A stretch of 5,995 nt of DNA from Candidatus Scybalomonas excrementavium. Its GTDB lineage: Bacteria > Bacillota > Clostridia > Lachnospirales > Lachnospiraceae. This document shows, one piece after another, positions 1 to 5,995 of this stretch. A program made the translations under genes and the position numbers. Where the stretch lies: positions 1 through 5,995 of the forward strand of contig JADIML010000250.1 in assembly GCA_017694765.1 (NCBI GenBank). The letters are read 5' to 3'. A model generated the notes under the pieces. It had not been told where the DNA came from, did no database searches, and saw only the letters and a program-made list of their open reading frames with translations. Numbering within the stretch: position 1 is the stretch's first letter; each line of letters begins with the position of its first letter.

Positions 1-1062
1 CATTACTACTTCTGGACACATTGTACAAGATAAAGAAATGGCTACTTGTATATTATAATTGTTATTCAACTTTTTAATTTTCTCTAACACCATTTCATCG
101 ATTGGTTGTCCTGGTCCTGCACTATTATAAAGAGCAATAATGAACGAATTAAATTCATGCCCACCTGGAACACCGTGAAATTGTACTCCTAATTCTTCTC
201 CTTTTTCATTACAAATCGCTAAAGAAGGATAAGTTCTATTCTCTTCCTTTTTATCTTGATAGCGGAATTGTAAGTTCGGGCTTAATTGCTCCATTTCTGT
301 TACAAAGCCTTTTACTTCACTTGAAAGAGAAGAATCATCTACATATACATTTACAATAGCTGTATGTTGAAAACGTTCAAAAATTGGCTTTAACTCTTTT
401 TTCATAGATTCTGTTAAAAATCCACTTCCTTCTTCTTGTGTTTCCTCTACCTCGTCTTCTTCTATTACAACCGGCTTTTCCTTCTTTTCTTTCTTTAATC
501 CTAATTTTTCATAAAGCTCAAATAAATATTTTTCCATAGATGTGGCTGCAATTGCTCCATCTGATACCGCTGTTACAACTTGGCGTAACTCTTTAATACA
601 CACATCTCCGGCTCCATACAGTCCTTCTACTGATGTCTGTTGTCTTCTATCAGTAATTAAATACCCTTGTTCATTTAATTCGACCAAATCTTTAAAAAGA
701 CCTGTCGCTGGTGCATATCCGGCAAAAACAAAGACTCCGATATTCTCTCCATTTTGACCTTCATAACGATTGATTGTGCCGTTTTCATCTGCAATAATAT
801 ATTGAAGGCTTCCTTCTCCTCCAACTTCCAATACTTTTGTATTGAATTTTACATCAATCTTAGGATGTGCCATTACTTTATCTACAATCGAACCAGCACA
901 AGTAAACTCTTCTGTGATAACTAAAATTGTGACTTTATTGGCATATTTTGTTAAAAAGATAGCTTCTTCTGCTGCTGCAAATCCGCCACCAACTACATAG
1001 ACATCTTTTCCTGTGAAAAACTCTCCATCACAAGTAGCACAGTAAGCCACTCCACGCCCTTT
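1..1062 (-). pseudogene. 5'-truncated thioredoxin reductase-like flavoprotein fused to an AhpF-N-terminal-like redox domain (runs off left edge)
   Basis: The open frame holds 354 codons in the window and continues past base 1. Residues are counted from the codon at 1060-1062. It begins in the middle of a thioredoxin reductase: GRGVAYCATCDG carries the redox pair C8-A-T-C11, followed by the NADPH-binding glycine motif VVGGGFAA (23-30), and near 147-155 the FAD-contacting EGLYGAGDVC. A charged linker (about 188-212) leads to a domain like the AhpF N-terminus, with GVPGGHEF (297-304) and a second redox pair C346-T-M-C349 followed by PEVV. In classical AhpF this domain precedes the reductase; here it follows it. 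Such proteins normally pass electrons from NADPH through FAD to disulfides. The N-terminal part with the first FAD-binding GxGxxG motif is missing: an in-frame TAA lies at 1063-1065, and the DNA beyond it does not resemble the family. No usable start with a ribosome binding site is visible, so this is probably a gene remnant. A frameshift or assembly break at the junction is possible. Confidence 0.8.
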
Positions 1063-1142
1063 TTAAATATTGCTTATCGATTGGACATTAAAAAGTAGTT
1101 AAATTTAGTTTTTGATATTTCTTATAATAATCCTACTAAATA

Positions 1143-1194
1143 AAAGAGGGTGTCACAAAATCATCAAAATAGATGATGGAGCAATACCCTCTTT
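1143..1194. terminator. Hairpin at the left end of the MITE-like element, possible bidirectional terminator
   Basis: A perfect 9-bp stem pairs AAAGAGGGT (1143-1151) with ACCCTCTTT (1186-1194). A second small hairpin is nested inside: ATCATC (1160-1165) with GATGAT (1172-1177). T-rich DNA follows the stem on the plus strand (GTTTCTTTTATT), and TTTTATTT follows it on the minus strand, so it could stop transcription from either side. It lies downstream of eno and may be a back-up terminator. Confidence 0.4.
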
Positions 1195-1341
1195 GTTTCT
1201 TTTATTGGAAACAGATGACTGTTCATTCTGTTATTCTATATCCTTCCAAACTTAATGGAAACTAGTTGATATAATTTTCCAAATTATAAAAAGGAGCCAT
1301 TGCTCCATAGATGATAATTCATCTATTTTGCAACAGCCCCT
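1145..1341. mobile_element. MITE-like element or internally deleted IS relic with imperfect terminal inverted repeats, no transposase
   Basis: The outer 17 bases of the two ends match at 13 positions when one end is reversed: AGAGGGTGTCACAAAAT at the left and AGGGGCTGTTGCAAAAT at the right. Each end then has its own small hairpin built on ATCATC/GATGAT-type arms. Each then has the identical decamer ATGGAGCAAT (left 1176-1185, right reversed 1299-1308). This mirrored build over 41 and 43 bases is typical of IS or MITE ends. The 113-bp core is AT-rich with no ORF of note. The TGTTGCAAAAT-type end recalls IS1182-like elements, but that family link is from memory and uncertain. No clear target duplication is visible at the flanks. 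The element sits between eno and the broken reductase gene. The rest of this 331-bp gene-free stretch (1063-1144 and 1342-1393) shows nothing recognisable. Confidence 0.6.
1288..1306 (-). terminator. Rho-independent terminator for eno, located inside the MITE-like element
   Basis: Read on the minus strand, GGAGC (1306-1302), loop AATG and GCTCC (1297-1293) form a tight 5-bp GC-rich hairpin followed directly by TTTTT (1292-1288) and then ATAATTT. It lies about 90 bases after the eno stop codon. No better terminator is visible between that stop and the element. The stem is short, but the base composition and T-run are right. Confidence 0.55.
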
Positions 1342-1393
1342 TCAAGCTTTATAACGATATCAGTAGGATACTATCTTTTATCGAATACTTTTA

Positions 1394-2692
1394 TTATCTT
1401 TTGATATTAAATGCTCCGATACCTGGATAGCATGCACTAGCACCTAATTCTTCTTCGATTCTTAATAATTGATTGTATTTTGCAACACGTTCACTTCTGC
1501 TTGGTGCACCTGTTTTAATCTGGCAAGTATTTAATGCAACTGCAAGATCGGCAATTGTTGTATCTTCTGTTTCACCTGAACGATGAGATGTAACTGCTGT
1601 ATATCCTGCTTTATGAGCCATTTTGATCGCTTCTAATGTTTCAGATACAGAACCGATCTGATTTAATTTAATAAGGATAGAGTTTCCACATCCCATTTCA
1701 ATTCCTTTGCTTAAACGTTCTGTATTTGTAACGAATAAGTCATCACCAACTAATTGAACTTTATCACCAAGTTCTTTTGTAAGAAGTTTCCAACCTTCCC
1801 AATCTTCTTCATCTAAACCATCTTCAATAGAGTAAATTGGGTATTTTTCGCAAAGCTCTTTCCAGTGTTGTACAAGTTCAGCAGATGTAAATTTCTTTCC
1901 GCATTTAGGAAGAATATATTCTCCTTTTGATGCACCTTTCCATTCACTAGAAGCAGCATCCATAGCAAGTACAAAATCTTTTCCTGGTTCATATCCAGCT
2001 GCTTTAATCGCTTCTAAGATATATTCAATTGCTTCTTCATCGCTCTGTAAGTCAGGCGCAAATCCACCTTCATCACCAACAGAAGTTGCAAGACCTTTTG
2101 ATTTTAAGATAGACTGTAATGCATGGAATACTTCTGTACACCAACGAAGTCCTTCTTTGAATGATGGAGCTCCTGATGGCATGATCATGAATTCCTGTAC
2201 GTCTACTGTGTTAGCAGCATGTGCACCACCATTTAAAATGTTCATCATTGGAACTGGAAGTTTGTTTCCAGAAATTCCTCCTAAGAAACGGTATAATGGA
2301 ATTTGTAAAGAAAATGCTGCTGCTCTTGCACAAGCAATAGAAACCGCTAAAATAGCATTTGCTCCAAGATTTGATTTATCTTTTGTTCCATCTGCATCAA
2401 TCATAGCTTTATCGATTGCATAAATATCAGATGCATCCATTCCTTTTAATACATTGCAGATTGTTGTATTGATGTTTTCTACTGCTTTTTGTACACCTTT
2501 TCCTTGAAAACGAGATTTATCTCCATCACGAAGTTCTAATGCTTCGAATTCACCAGTAGAAGCTCCACTTGGTGCTGCTGCAAGTGCCACAGTACCATCT
2601 ACTAAATGTACTTCTGCTTCCACAGTTGGATTTCCTCTAGAATCAATAATTTCTCTTCCAATTACTTTTTCAATTGCTAAATATTTTTTCAT
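1394..2692 (-). CDS. eno: Enolase (phosphopyruvate hydratase)
   Basis: Complete 432-residue enolase, the normal length for bacteria. It catalyses 2-phosphoglycerate to phosphoenolpyruvate plus water in glycolysis, in the cytoplasm, and is Mg2+-dependent. The N-terminal capping domain has SGASTGEFEALELRDGD (42-58) with the substrate loop. The TIM-barrel domain has NGGAHAAN (154-161, H158), QEFM with E167, VGDEGGFAP with the catalytic acid E208, the Mg2+ ligands D245 (LAMD), E290 (SIEDG) and D317 (VGDD), the catalytic base K342 (ILIKLNQIG), SHRSGETED (369-377) and QIKTG with K393. All expected active-site residues are present. Start is ATG at 2692-2690, giving the typical MKKYLAIEKVIGREIIDSRGNPT beginning; the ribosome binding site is AAAGGA at a long 13-nt spacing. 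It looks monocistronic, with its own promoter about 170 bp upstream and a probable terminator in the downstream element. No sign of decay. Confidence 0.98.
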   Translation of the reverse strand: MKKYLAIEKVIGREIIDSRGNPTVEAEVHLVDGTVALAAAPSGASTGEFEALELRDGDKSRFQGKGVQKAVENINTTICNVLKGMDASDIYAIDKAMIDADGTKDKSNLGANAILAVSIACARAAAFSLQIPLYRFLGGISGNKLPVPMMNILNGGAHAANTVDVQEFMIMPSGAPSFKEGLRWCTEVFHALQSILKSKGLATSVGDEGGFAPDLQSDEEAIEYILEAIKAAGYEPGKDFVLAMDAASSEWKGASKGEYILPKCGKKFTSAELVQHWKELCEKYPIYSIEDGLDEEDWEGWKLLTKELGDKVQLVGDDLFVTNTERLSKGIEMGCGNSILIKLNQIGSVSETLEAIKMAHKAGYTAVTSHRSGETEDTTIADLAVALNTCQIKTGAPSRSERVAKYNQLLRIEEELGASACYPGIGAFNIKR

Positions 2693-2705
2693 AAAACCTA
2701 ATCAA

Positions 2706-2711
2706 TCCTTT
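2706..2711 (-). promoter_or_regulatory. Ribosome binding site of eno, unusually far from the start
   Basis: AAAGGA on the minus strand lies 13 nt before the ATG, longer than the usual 5-9 nt. A closer AGG (2699-2697) sits only 4 nt away. The enolase N-terminus fixes the start codon, so the spacing is a real peculiarity and not a wrong start call. Confidence 0.6.
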
Positions 2712-2778
2712 CTTACATTTTGTCTATCAAAGAATATGTCAAACACATTCTAATCACTAAAGTATATGTATTTTTGTT

Positions 2779-2829
2779 ATGTGGACACTTGGCAAAAGTT
2801 GAAGCATATTCTTTTGCCAGTTTCCACAT
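2779..2829 (-). repeat. Large inverted repeat forming a hairpin in the eno leader
   Basis: The left arm ATGTGGACACTTGGCAAAAG (2779-2798) and the right arm CTTTTGCCAGTTTCCACAT (2811-2829) are complementary apart from a small mismatch or bulge in the middle. They enclose a 12-nt loop. CTTTTGCCA pairs with TGGCAAAAG perfectly, and so do CCACAT and ATGTGG. Relative to the predicted eno start point it spans roughly +32 to +83. On the minus strand it is followed by AACAAAAATAC, which lacks a T-run, so it is not an ordinary terminator. It could be an mRNA-stabilising or regulatory leader hairpin, a protein-binding palindrome, or a mobile-repeat remnant. Confidence 0.6.
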
Positions 2830-2843
2830 CATTTATTCACATG

Positions 2844-2861
2844 AGTTAGCGTTTACTAACT
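2844..2861. promoter_or_regulatory. Operator-like palindrome overlapping the predicted eno transcription start
   Basis: AGTTAG (2844-2849) and CTAACT (2856-2861) form a perfect 6-bp inverted repeat with a 6-bp spacer (CGTTTA). A further AAC at 2862-2864 repeats the half-site. It begins about 7 bp downstream of the -10 box, where a bound repressor would block initiation. TTAGT/ACTAA-type palindromes are common operators for TetR-like and some metal-dependent repressors in Firmicutes, but the regulator cannot be identified here. Confidence 0.45.
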
Positions 2862-2867
2862 AACTGA

Positions 2868-2896
2868 ATCTTACCATTACTCACTAAAAATGTCAA
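2868..2896 (-). promoter_or_regulatory. Sigma-A type promoter of eno
   Basis: On the minus strand a perfect -35 TTGACA (2896-2891) is followed by a 17-bp spacer and the -10 TAAGAT (2873-2868). A TG one base before the -10 gives an extended -10. Transcription should start near 2861, giving an untranslated leader of about 170 nt before eno. Confidence 0.7.
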
Positions 2897-2941
2897 TCTA
2901 TTTTTACCCAAAATTCATGTGAAAGACCCCAATAAAGAGTA

Positions 2942-3073
2942 ATGTTTATGAGCAATTTACGACTCATTGCCTTCTGTAAACCCTCTTCGTTTGCAAACAA
3001 GGAGAAACGTGCTTCGCAAGTTTCTCCTGTTCGTTGGCGACGTCAAATGGACATGAAATTTCCTATGAAATAG
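2942..3073 (+). other. Doubtful 43-residue ORF within a structured, GC-richer intergenic segment
   Basis: An ATG at 2942 opens 43 codons ending at TAG 3071-3073, six bases before the terminator stem begins. The product is basic (KEKRASQ...VRWRRQ) with no recognised domain. A second in-frame ATG is at 2948. The upstream sequence AAAGAG is a poor, too-close ribosome binding site, and I see no plus-strand promoter. The same DNA contains hairpins, and 26 of the 50 bases at 3001-3050 are G or C, well above the surroundings. It may instead be a dispersed intergenic repeat whose translation happens to be open. I favour a non-coding or repeat origin. Confidence 0.25.
2989..3028. repeat. Perfect palindrome plus stable hairpin, possible REP-like intergenic repeat
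   Basis: GTTTGCAAAC (2989-2998) is a perfect 10-bp palindrome. Right after it, AGGAGAAAC (3000-3008) pairs with GTTTCTCCT (3020-3028). After one mismatch the stem continues with TGC/GCA around a TTC loop. No T-run follows on either strand, so it is not a standard terminator. Compact GC-richer hairpins like this are typical of dispersed intergenic repeats, but only one copy is in the window. Confidence 0.45.
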
Positions 3074-3119
3074 AAAAATGTCATAAGAAACAATACCTTA
3101 TTTCTTATAACATTTTTTT
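3072..3119. terminator. Bidirectional rho-independent terminator downstream of the GGDEF/EAL gene
   Basis: TGTCATAAGAAA (3079-3090) and TTTCTTATAACA (3101-3112) form a 12-bp stem with one G-T wobble and a 10-nt loop. TTTTTTT follows on the plus strand (3113-3119) and TTTTTCT on the minus strand (3078-3072). On the minus strand it lies about 55 bases after the stop codon of the gene at 3167-5353, which it clearly serves. Confidence 0.85.
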
Positions 3120-3166
3120 AATTTTTCATAAAGCTATTGCTATTATATGCCACCTTTTGCTTATAT

Positions 3167-5353
3167 TTACAACAATCTTACAAATTCCTCTGGTGGCAAT
3201 GGTCTTGAAAAATAATATCCTTGAATTTCATCACATCCACACTCTACTAAAAACTGATACTGCTTTTCTTCTTCTACACCTTCTGCTACACTTATCATTC
3301 CTAAACTAGAAGCGAGTGCAATTGTATGACGAACGATACTATTTCCTTTTTCACTCCCAATCGTATCAATAAAACTTTTATCAATTTTTAAAATATCAAA
3401 ATTCATAGAATTAATCGATTGCAAAGAAGAGTATCCTACACCATAATCATCTAATAAAACTTTAAAACCTATATCATGCATTTTCTGAATCATATTCTCT
3501 AGCATTTCTTCATTTTCAATTAAACTACTCTCTGTAATTTCTAATTGAATATACTGAGCTGGTATTTGATATTTCTCTATGGATTCTTTTAAAAATACTA
3601 AAACCTCTGGATTTTCTAAATATGCACGTGATACATTAATAGAAATTGGAACGATTTTCTTTCCATTATTGATCCAATTATATAACTGCATACAAACATT
3701 GTCAAAAATAAGTCTGTCAAGTTTTAATATTCTACCAGTTTCTTCACAAATAGGAATAAATTGATTCGGCGGTACTAAAGAACCATCTTTCTTTTTCCAC
3801 CTAGCTAATGCCTCTGCTCCGATTATCTGCTTATTCTTAGAATCATATTTCGGCTGAAACCAAGCATAAAATTCTTTTTCTTCCATAGCTTTATCAATGC
3901 TATCTTCTTGTTTCTTATAATTGAGTTCACCTTGTCGTAGCGTATCATTAAAAAATCTATAACTATTATTCTTTTCCTTTGCATTCTTTCTTGCCATATT
4001 GGCATAATCATACATTTTATCAAAATTTGTATTCATATCTACTATTTCATAAATTCCAATAGTACCTTTCATTTTCAATACAGAATTATCATATGTGATT
4101 CGATAAAGCTCGTCCATCACACCTTCTATCCACTGTATAATTTCATCTTTAAATGTATAATGATATAGAATAATAAACTCATCTCCTTGATTATGAACTA
4201 CAATTCCATTTCTTCTAAGATGTCGTTTAATCATAAAATATACATTCTTTAATAAAAAGTCACCAACAGAAGAACTATACATCTCATTTACCATTCGAAA
4301 CTTCCGAATATTAAAAACTAGAATAGCACTTTTCTTTTTTGTCTGTTTTTCTATTTCACTCTTCCAATAACTTTTTAAATACGTTTTATTATATCCTCCT
4401 GTTAATGAGTCGATATATGCCAACTGACGTAAATAATTTTGGTTCTTGTTCATCTTGCGATATACAAGTAAAATACATATGAGAACCATCAAAAAACTAA
4501 CCCCACATATTACTTGTGTGCTAGCAACAATTGGTGTAATCCGGTTATCAAATACAGTATAGGGAACAACTGTTATGAGCCACCAATCTTTAATCCCTAG
4601 TCGCATATAGTGGGCATATTTTTTTGTATTTTGAAAAGTATACTGAATAGAACCTTGTCTACCTTTGTTAAAATCTAATTTCATTTTCTCACAGCTATCC
4701 AAATTTTCTTTTGAGTCTTTTAATAAGTCTTTAAAAAAATTATCATTACTATGGATAACTGATTTTTCAGAATTTACAATAACATCACTTTTTTTATCAA
4801 CAATATACATATACCCTTCTTTATGAAAAGATTCAATGGTAAGCAGTGATTCTAAATCTTTCGTATGGTAAATAGCAAATACAATGCCTATAATCTGATC
4901 TTTGTCATAAATTGGTATACTATAAATATTCTCTTTGTCTACAGTATTTCCAATATACTTATTTCCTTTTATACTTTGTCGAAAATACTTTCTCTTTTGA
5001 ATATTTTTTGTAATTCCATTGCTCATATAAGCTACACCATCACTATTTGCAATTCCAAAATATTCAAAATCATAATTGCCCCAGTTTTCTATATTTTGCA
5101 CTTTTTCTTTTATTTCTTCTTGATTTAAATGAACAAAGTTTTTAATTTTTTTCGAAACAGCTTGTAAATCTTTAAAATTTTCTGTCACTTCTCTTCTAAT
5201 ATTTACAATATTTTGTACTGATACATCCTCTAGAGATACTTGTACCTGGTATTCCATCTGTTGTGTTGTGAATTGATTGAATTTATAAAAAGAAAATATA
5301 AATAAACAACCCAGTCCAACCATTGTAAGTACACTCTTCCAATTTCTTTTCAT
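3167..5353 (-). CDS. Membrane Cache-GGDEF-EAL protein, predicted c-di-GMP phosphodiesterase
   Basis: This 728-residue signalling protein has an uncleaved N-terminal membrane segment (about 7-24), an extracytoplasmic Cache-type sensor (about 30-270, with the typical RKYFRQSIKG at 121-130 and YSIPIYDKDQIIGIVFA at 144-160), a second membrane helix (about 276-298), a GGDEF domain (about 310-470) and an EAL domain (about 485-728). The GGDEF domain is degenerate. Its signature reads N388-Q-G-D-E-F393 instead of GGDEF, the metal-binding Asp of the DxD-like strand is N348 (FNIRKF), and the RxxD inhibitory site reads RRNG. The EAL domain keeps E514 (AEAL), N573 (INVS), E605 (LEITES), D635-D636 (LLDDYGVGYSSL), K656 (LKID), E691 (AEGVE) and Q711, the usual metal and catalytic set. 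It should hydrolyse c-di-GMP to pGpG at the inner face of the membrane under control of an external ligand; that ligand is unknown. The gene appears monocistronic. Confidence 0.93.
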   Translation of the reverse strand: MKRNWKSVLTMVGLGCLFIFSFYKFNQFTTQQMEYQVQVSLEDVSVQNIVNIRREVTENFKDLQAVSKKIKNFVHLNQEEIKEKVQNIENWGNYDFEYFGIANSDGVAYMSNGITKNIQKRKYFRQSIKGNKYIGNTVDKENIYSIPIYDKDQIIGIVFAIYHTKDLESLLTIESFHKEGYMYIVDKKSDVIVNSEKSVIHSNDNFFKDLLKDSKENLDSCEKMKLDFNKGRQGSIQYTFQNTKKYAHYMRLGIKDWWLITVVPYTVFDNRITPIVASTQVICGVSFLMVLICILLVYRKMNKNQNYLRQLAYIDSLTGGYNKTYLKSYWKSEIEKQTKKKSAILVFNIRKFRMVNEMYSSSVGDFLLKNVYFMIKRHLRRNGIVVHNQGDEFIILYHYTFKDEIIQWIEGVMDELYRITYDNSVLKMKGTIGIYEIVDMNTNFDKMYDYANMARKNAKEKNNSYRFFNDTLRQGELNYKKQEDSIDKAMEEKEFYAWFQPKYDSKNKQIIGAEALARWKKKDGSLVPPNQFIPICEETGRILKLDRLIFDNVCMQLYNWINNGKKIVPISINVSRAYLENPEVLVFLKESIEKYQIPAQYIQLEITESSLIENEEMLENMIQKMHDIGFKVLLDDYGVGYSSLQSINSMNFDILKIDKSFIDTIGSEKGNSIVRHTIALASSLGMISVAEGVEEEKQYQFLVECGCDEIQGYYFSRPLPPEEFVRLL

Positions 5354-5360
5354 TCGTCAA

Positions 5361-5370
5361 TCCTCCTTTA
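5361..5370 (-). promoter_or_regulatory. Strong ribosome binding site of the GGDEF/EAL gene
   Basis: TAAAGGAGGA on the minus strand contains a full AGGAGG (5367-5362), 8 nt before the ATG at 5353-5351. This supports the start that places the MKRNWKS... membrane anchor at the N-terminus. Confidence 0.85.
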
Positions 5371-5466
5371 TACATACTACTTCCTTCTCATTCGCACAGT
5401 AGTACATATCAGAACCTGAACTCACTTCTTTCTATTTTTAAAATACATATTTTTCTCATGCTAAAA

Positions 5467-5496
5467 ATATCAGTAACGGAAAAGAAGCAATGTCCA
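5467..5496 (-). promoter_or_regulatory. Tentative promoter of the GGDEF/EAL gene
   Basis: On the minus strand TGGACA (5496-5491) is followed after 18 bp by TGATAT (5472-5467). This is an acceptable but not strong sigma-A match, and would give a leader of about 105 nt. The 223-bp gap (5354-5576) holds no c-di-GMP riboswitch-like sequence that I can recognise and no clear terminator for the gene upstream, so read-through from that gene is also possible. Confidence 0.3.
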
Positions 5497-5576
5497 ATCA
5501 AATATTTAGCTATAACTATTTTCTCCCCTATACAACAGAACAATATATGTAGTGTTTCAATACTCACTCTTTTCGA

Positions 5577-5969
5577 TTATTCAATCAAATCAAAAAAACT
5601 GTCTGATACTTCAACATGACATGCTTTTGCAAAATCTTTCATTCCTTCTATAATCTCTTCTCTTGAGTATCCATTTTCTTCTAATTCATCATTAGAAAAT
5701 TCATTAACATATAAATAAAAATTCATCCCTAAATAAAAAATAGTATCTATTCCAGAGTCAATATGTTCAAATAATATATCTTCTGCTTCGTTAATTTTCC
5801 CCCCGTTCACCATCTGAATCAACTGTTCATATAGATGATCGGCATGTGTATACGCATCCTTTTCATCTGGTAATTCATATGGTGGTAAATCTTTTCCAAG
5901 AGCAAAAGCAGCAATTGCTCTAGCTATCTGTTTTATCATACGCATTAAATAATCATTTTCGTAAGCCAT
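5577..5969 (-). CDS. Small acidic helical protein, DUF6483-like, function unknown
   Basis: Complete 130-residue protein with no signal peptide or membrane segment. The N-terminus (NDYLMRMIKQIARAIAAFALGK, 5-26) forms an amphipathic helix. The rest is helix-rich and acidic, including a repeat-like stretch HLYEQLIQMVNGGKINEAEDILFEHID (45-71) that recalls a single TPR-type helix pair. The overall pattern (NDY.MRMI.Q.AR.IA, then GK and a helical acidic tail) resembles small proteins annotated DUF6483 in Lachnospiraceae; that match is from memory. The start is supported by AGGAG (5982-5978) 8 nt before ATG. The gene precedes the GGDEF/EAL gene in the same direction with a 223-bp gap, so a functional link is not shown. 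Its promoter lies beyond the right edge. Confidence 0.8.
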   Translation of the reverse strand: MAYENDYLMRMIKQIARAIAAFALGKDLPPYELPDEKDAYTHADHLYEQLIQMVNGGKINEAEDILFEHIDSGIDTIFYLGMNFYLYVNEFSNDELEENGYSREEIIEGMKDFAKACHVEVSDSFFDLIE

Positions 5970-5995
5970 ATTATCTACTCCTATTATATTTATGA

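Noticed and set aside
542..757. Plus-strand open frame of 71 codons within the reductase remnant
   Set aside because: The minus strand here encodes clear reductase motifs, so this is a shadow frame.
1567..1590. Enolase active-site variation as a sign of a divergent enolase-like protein
   Set aside because: All catalytic and metal residues and SHRSGETED are present; the NGGAHAAN variant is, from memory, normal for clostridial enolases.
2157..2423. Plus-strand open frame of 88 codons inside the enolase gene
   Set aside because: It lies wholly antisense to a fully conserved enolase, and its product resembles nothing known.
2714..2742. Second possible eno promoter with TTGACA at 2742-2737
   Set aside because: No acceptable -10 lies at 16-18 bp spacing, and the start point would fall at the ribosome binding site.
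4865..5128. Plus-strand open frame of 87 codons and others antisense to the GGDEF/EAL gene
   Set aside because: They are low-complexity hydrophobic translations of AT-rich DNA opposite a real gene, with no ribosome binding site seen.
5354..5576. Possible c-di-GMP riboswitch before the GGDEF/EAL gene
   Set aside because: The gap is AT-rich and I see no GEMM-like conserved blocks or suitable paired stems.
5983..5988. TATAAT on the minus strand as a -10 box for the small gene
   Set aside because: It abuts the ribosome binding site, so a transcript starting there would lack it; the real promoter is probably beyond the right edge.

Overview
The window looks like chromosome from a low-GC Firmicute, most likely a clostridium of the Lachnospiraceae type. 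The evidence is AT-rich DNA, strong AGGAGG-type ribosome binding sites, a sigma-A type promoter, a thioredoxin-reductase/AhpF-like fusion, and a small protein resembling a clostridial DUF family. No species can be named from the sequence alone. All convincing genes lie on the minus strand, so the window reads right to left.

Layout in transcription order. (1) 5969-5577: a small acidic protein of unknown function (DUF6483-like). (2) 5353-3167: a 728-residue membrane-anchored signalling protein with an extracytoplasmic Cache sensor, a degenerate GGDEF domain and an intact EAL domain, predicted to be a c-di-GMP phosphodiesterase. It ends at a strong, nearly symmetric terminator (3072-3119). (3) 3166-2693: a 474-bp intergenic region. 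It holds a compact GC-richer hairpin segment with a doubtful 43-codon plus-strand ORF, then a well-formed promoter for enolase with a palindromic operator-like site at the predicted start point, then a large inverted repeat in the enolase leader. (4) 2692-1394: a complete enolase (eno). (5) 1393-1063: a 197-bp MITE-like element with imperfect terminal inverted repeats (1145-1341), whose hairpins probably act as the eno terminator, and about 80 bp of AT-rich DNA with nothing recognisable. (6) 1062-1: the C-terminal part of a thioredoxin-reductase-like flavoprotein fused to an AhpF-N-terminus-like redox domain. It has lost its N-terminal FAD-binding portion and continues past the left edge.

The genes do not form one pathway. 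Enolase is glycolytic housekeeping, the GGDEF/EAL protein is a stand-alone signalling gene with its own ribosome binding site and terminator, and the reductase piece appears to be a broken redox gene next to a mobile-element relic. I see no CRISPR array, tRNA, rRNA or intact transposase, and no convincing new multi-gene system. The most interesting signals are the regulated-looking eno promoter and leader, the truncated reductase beside the MITE-like element, and the structured segment at 2942-3073.
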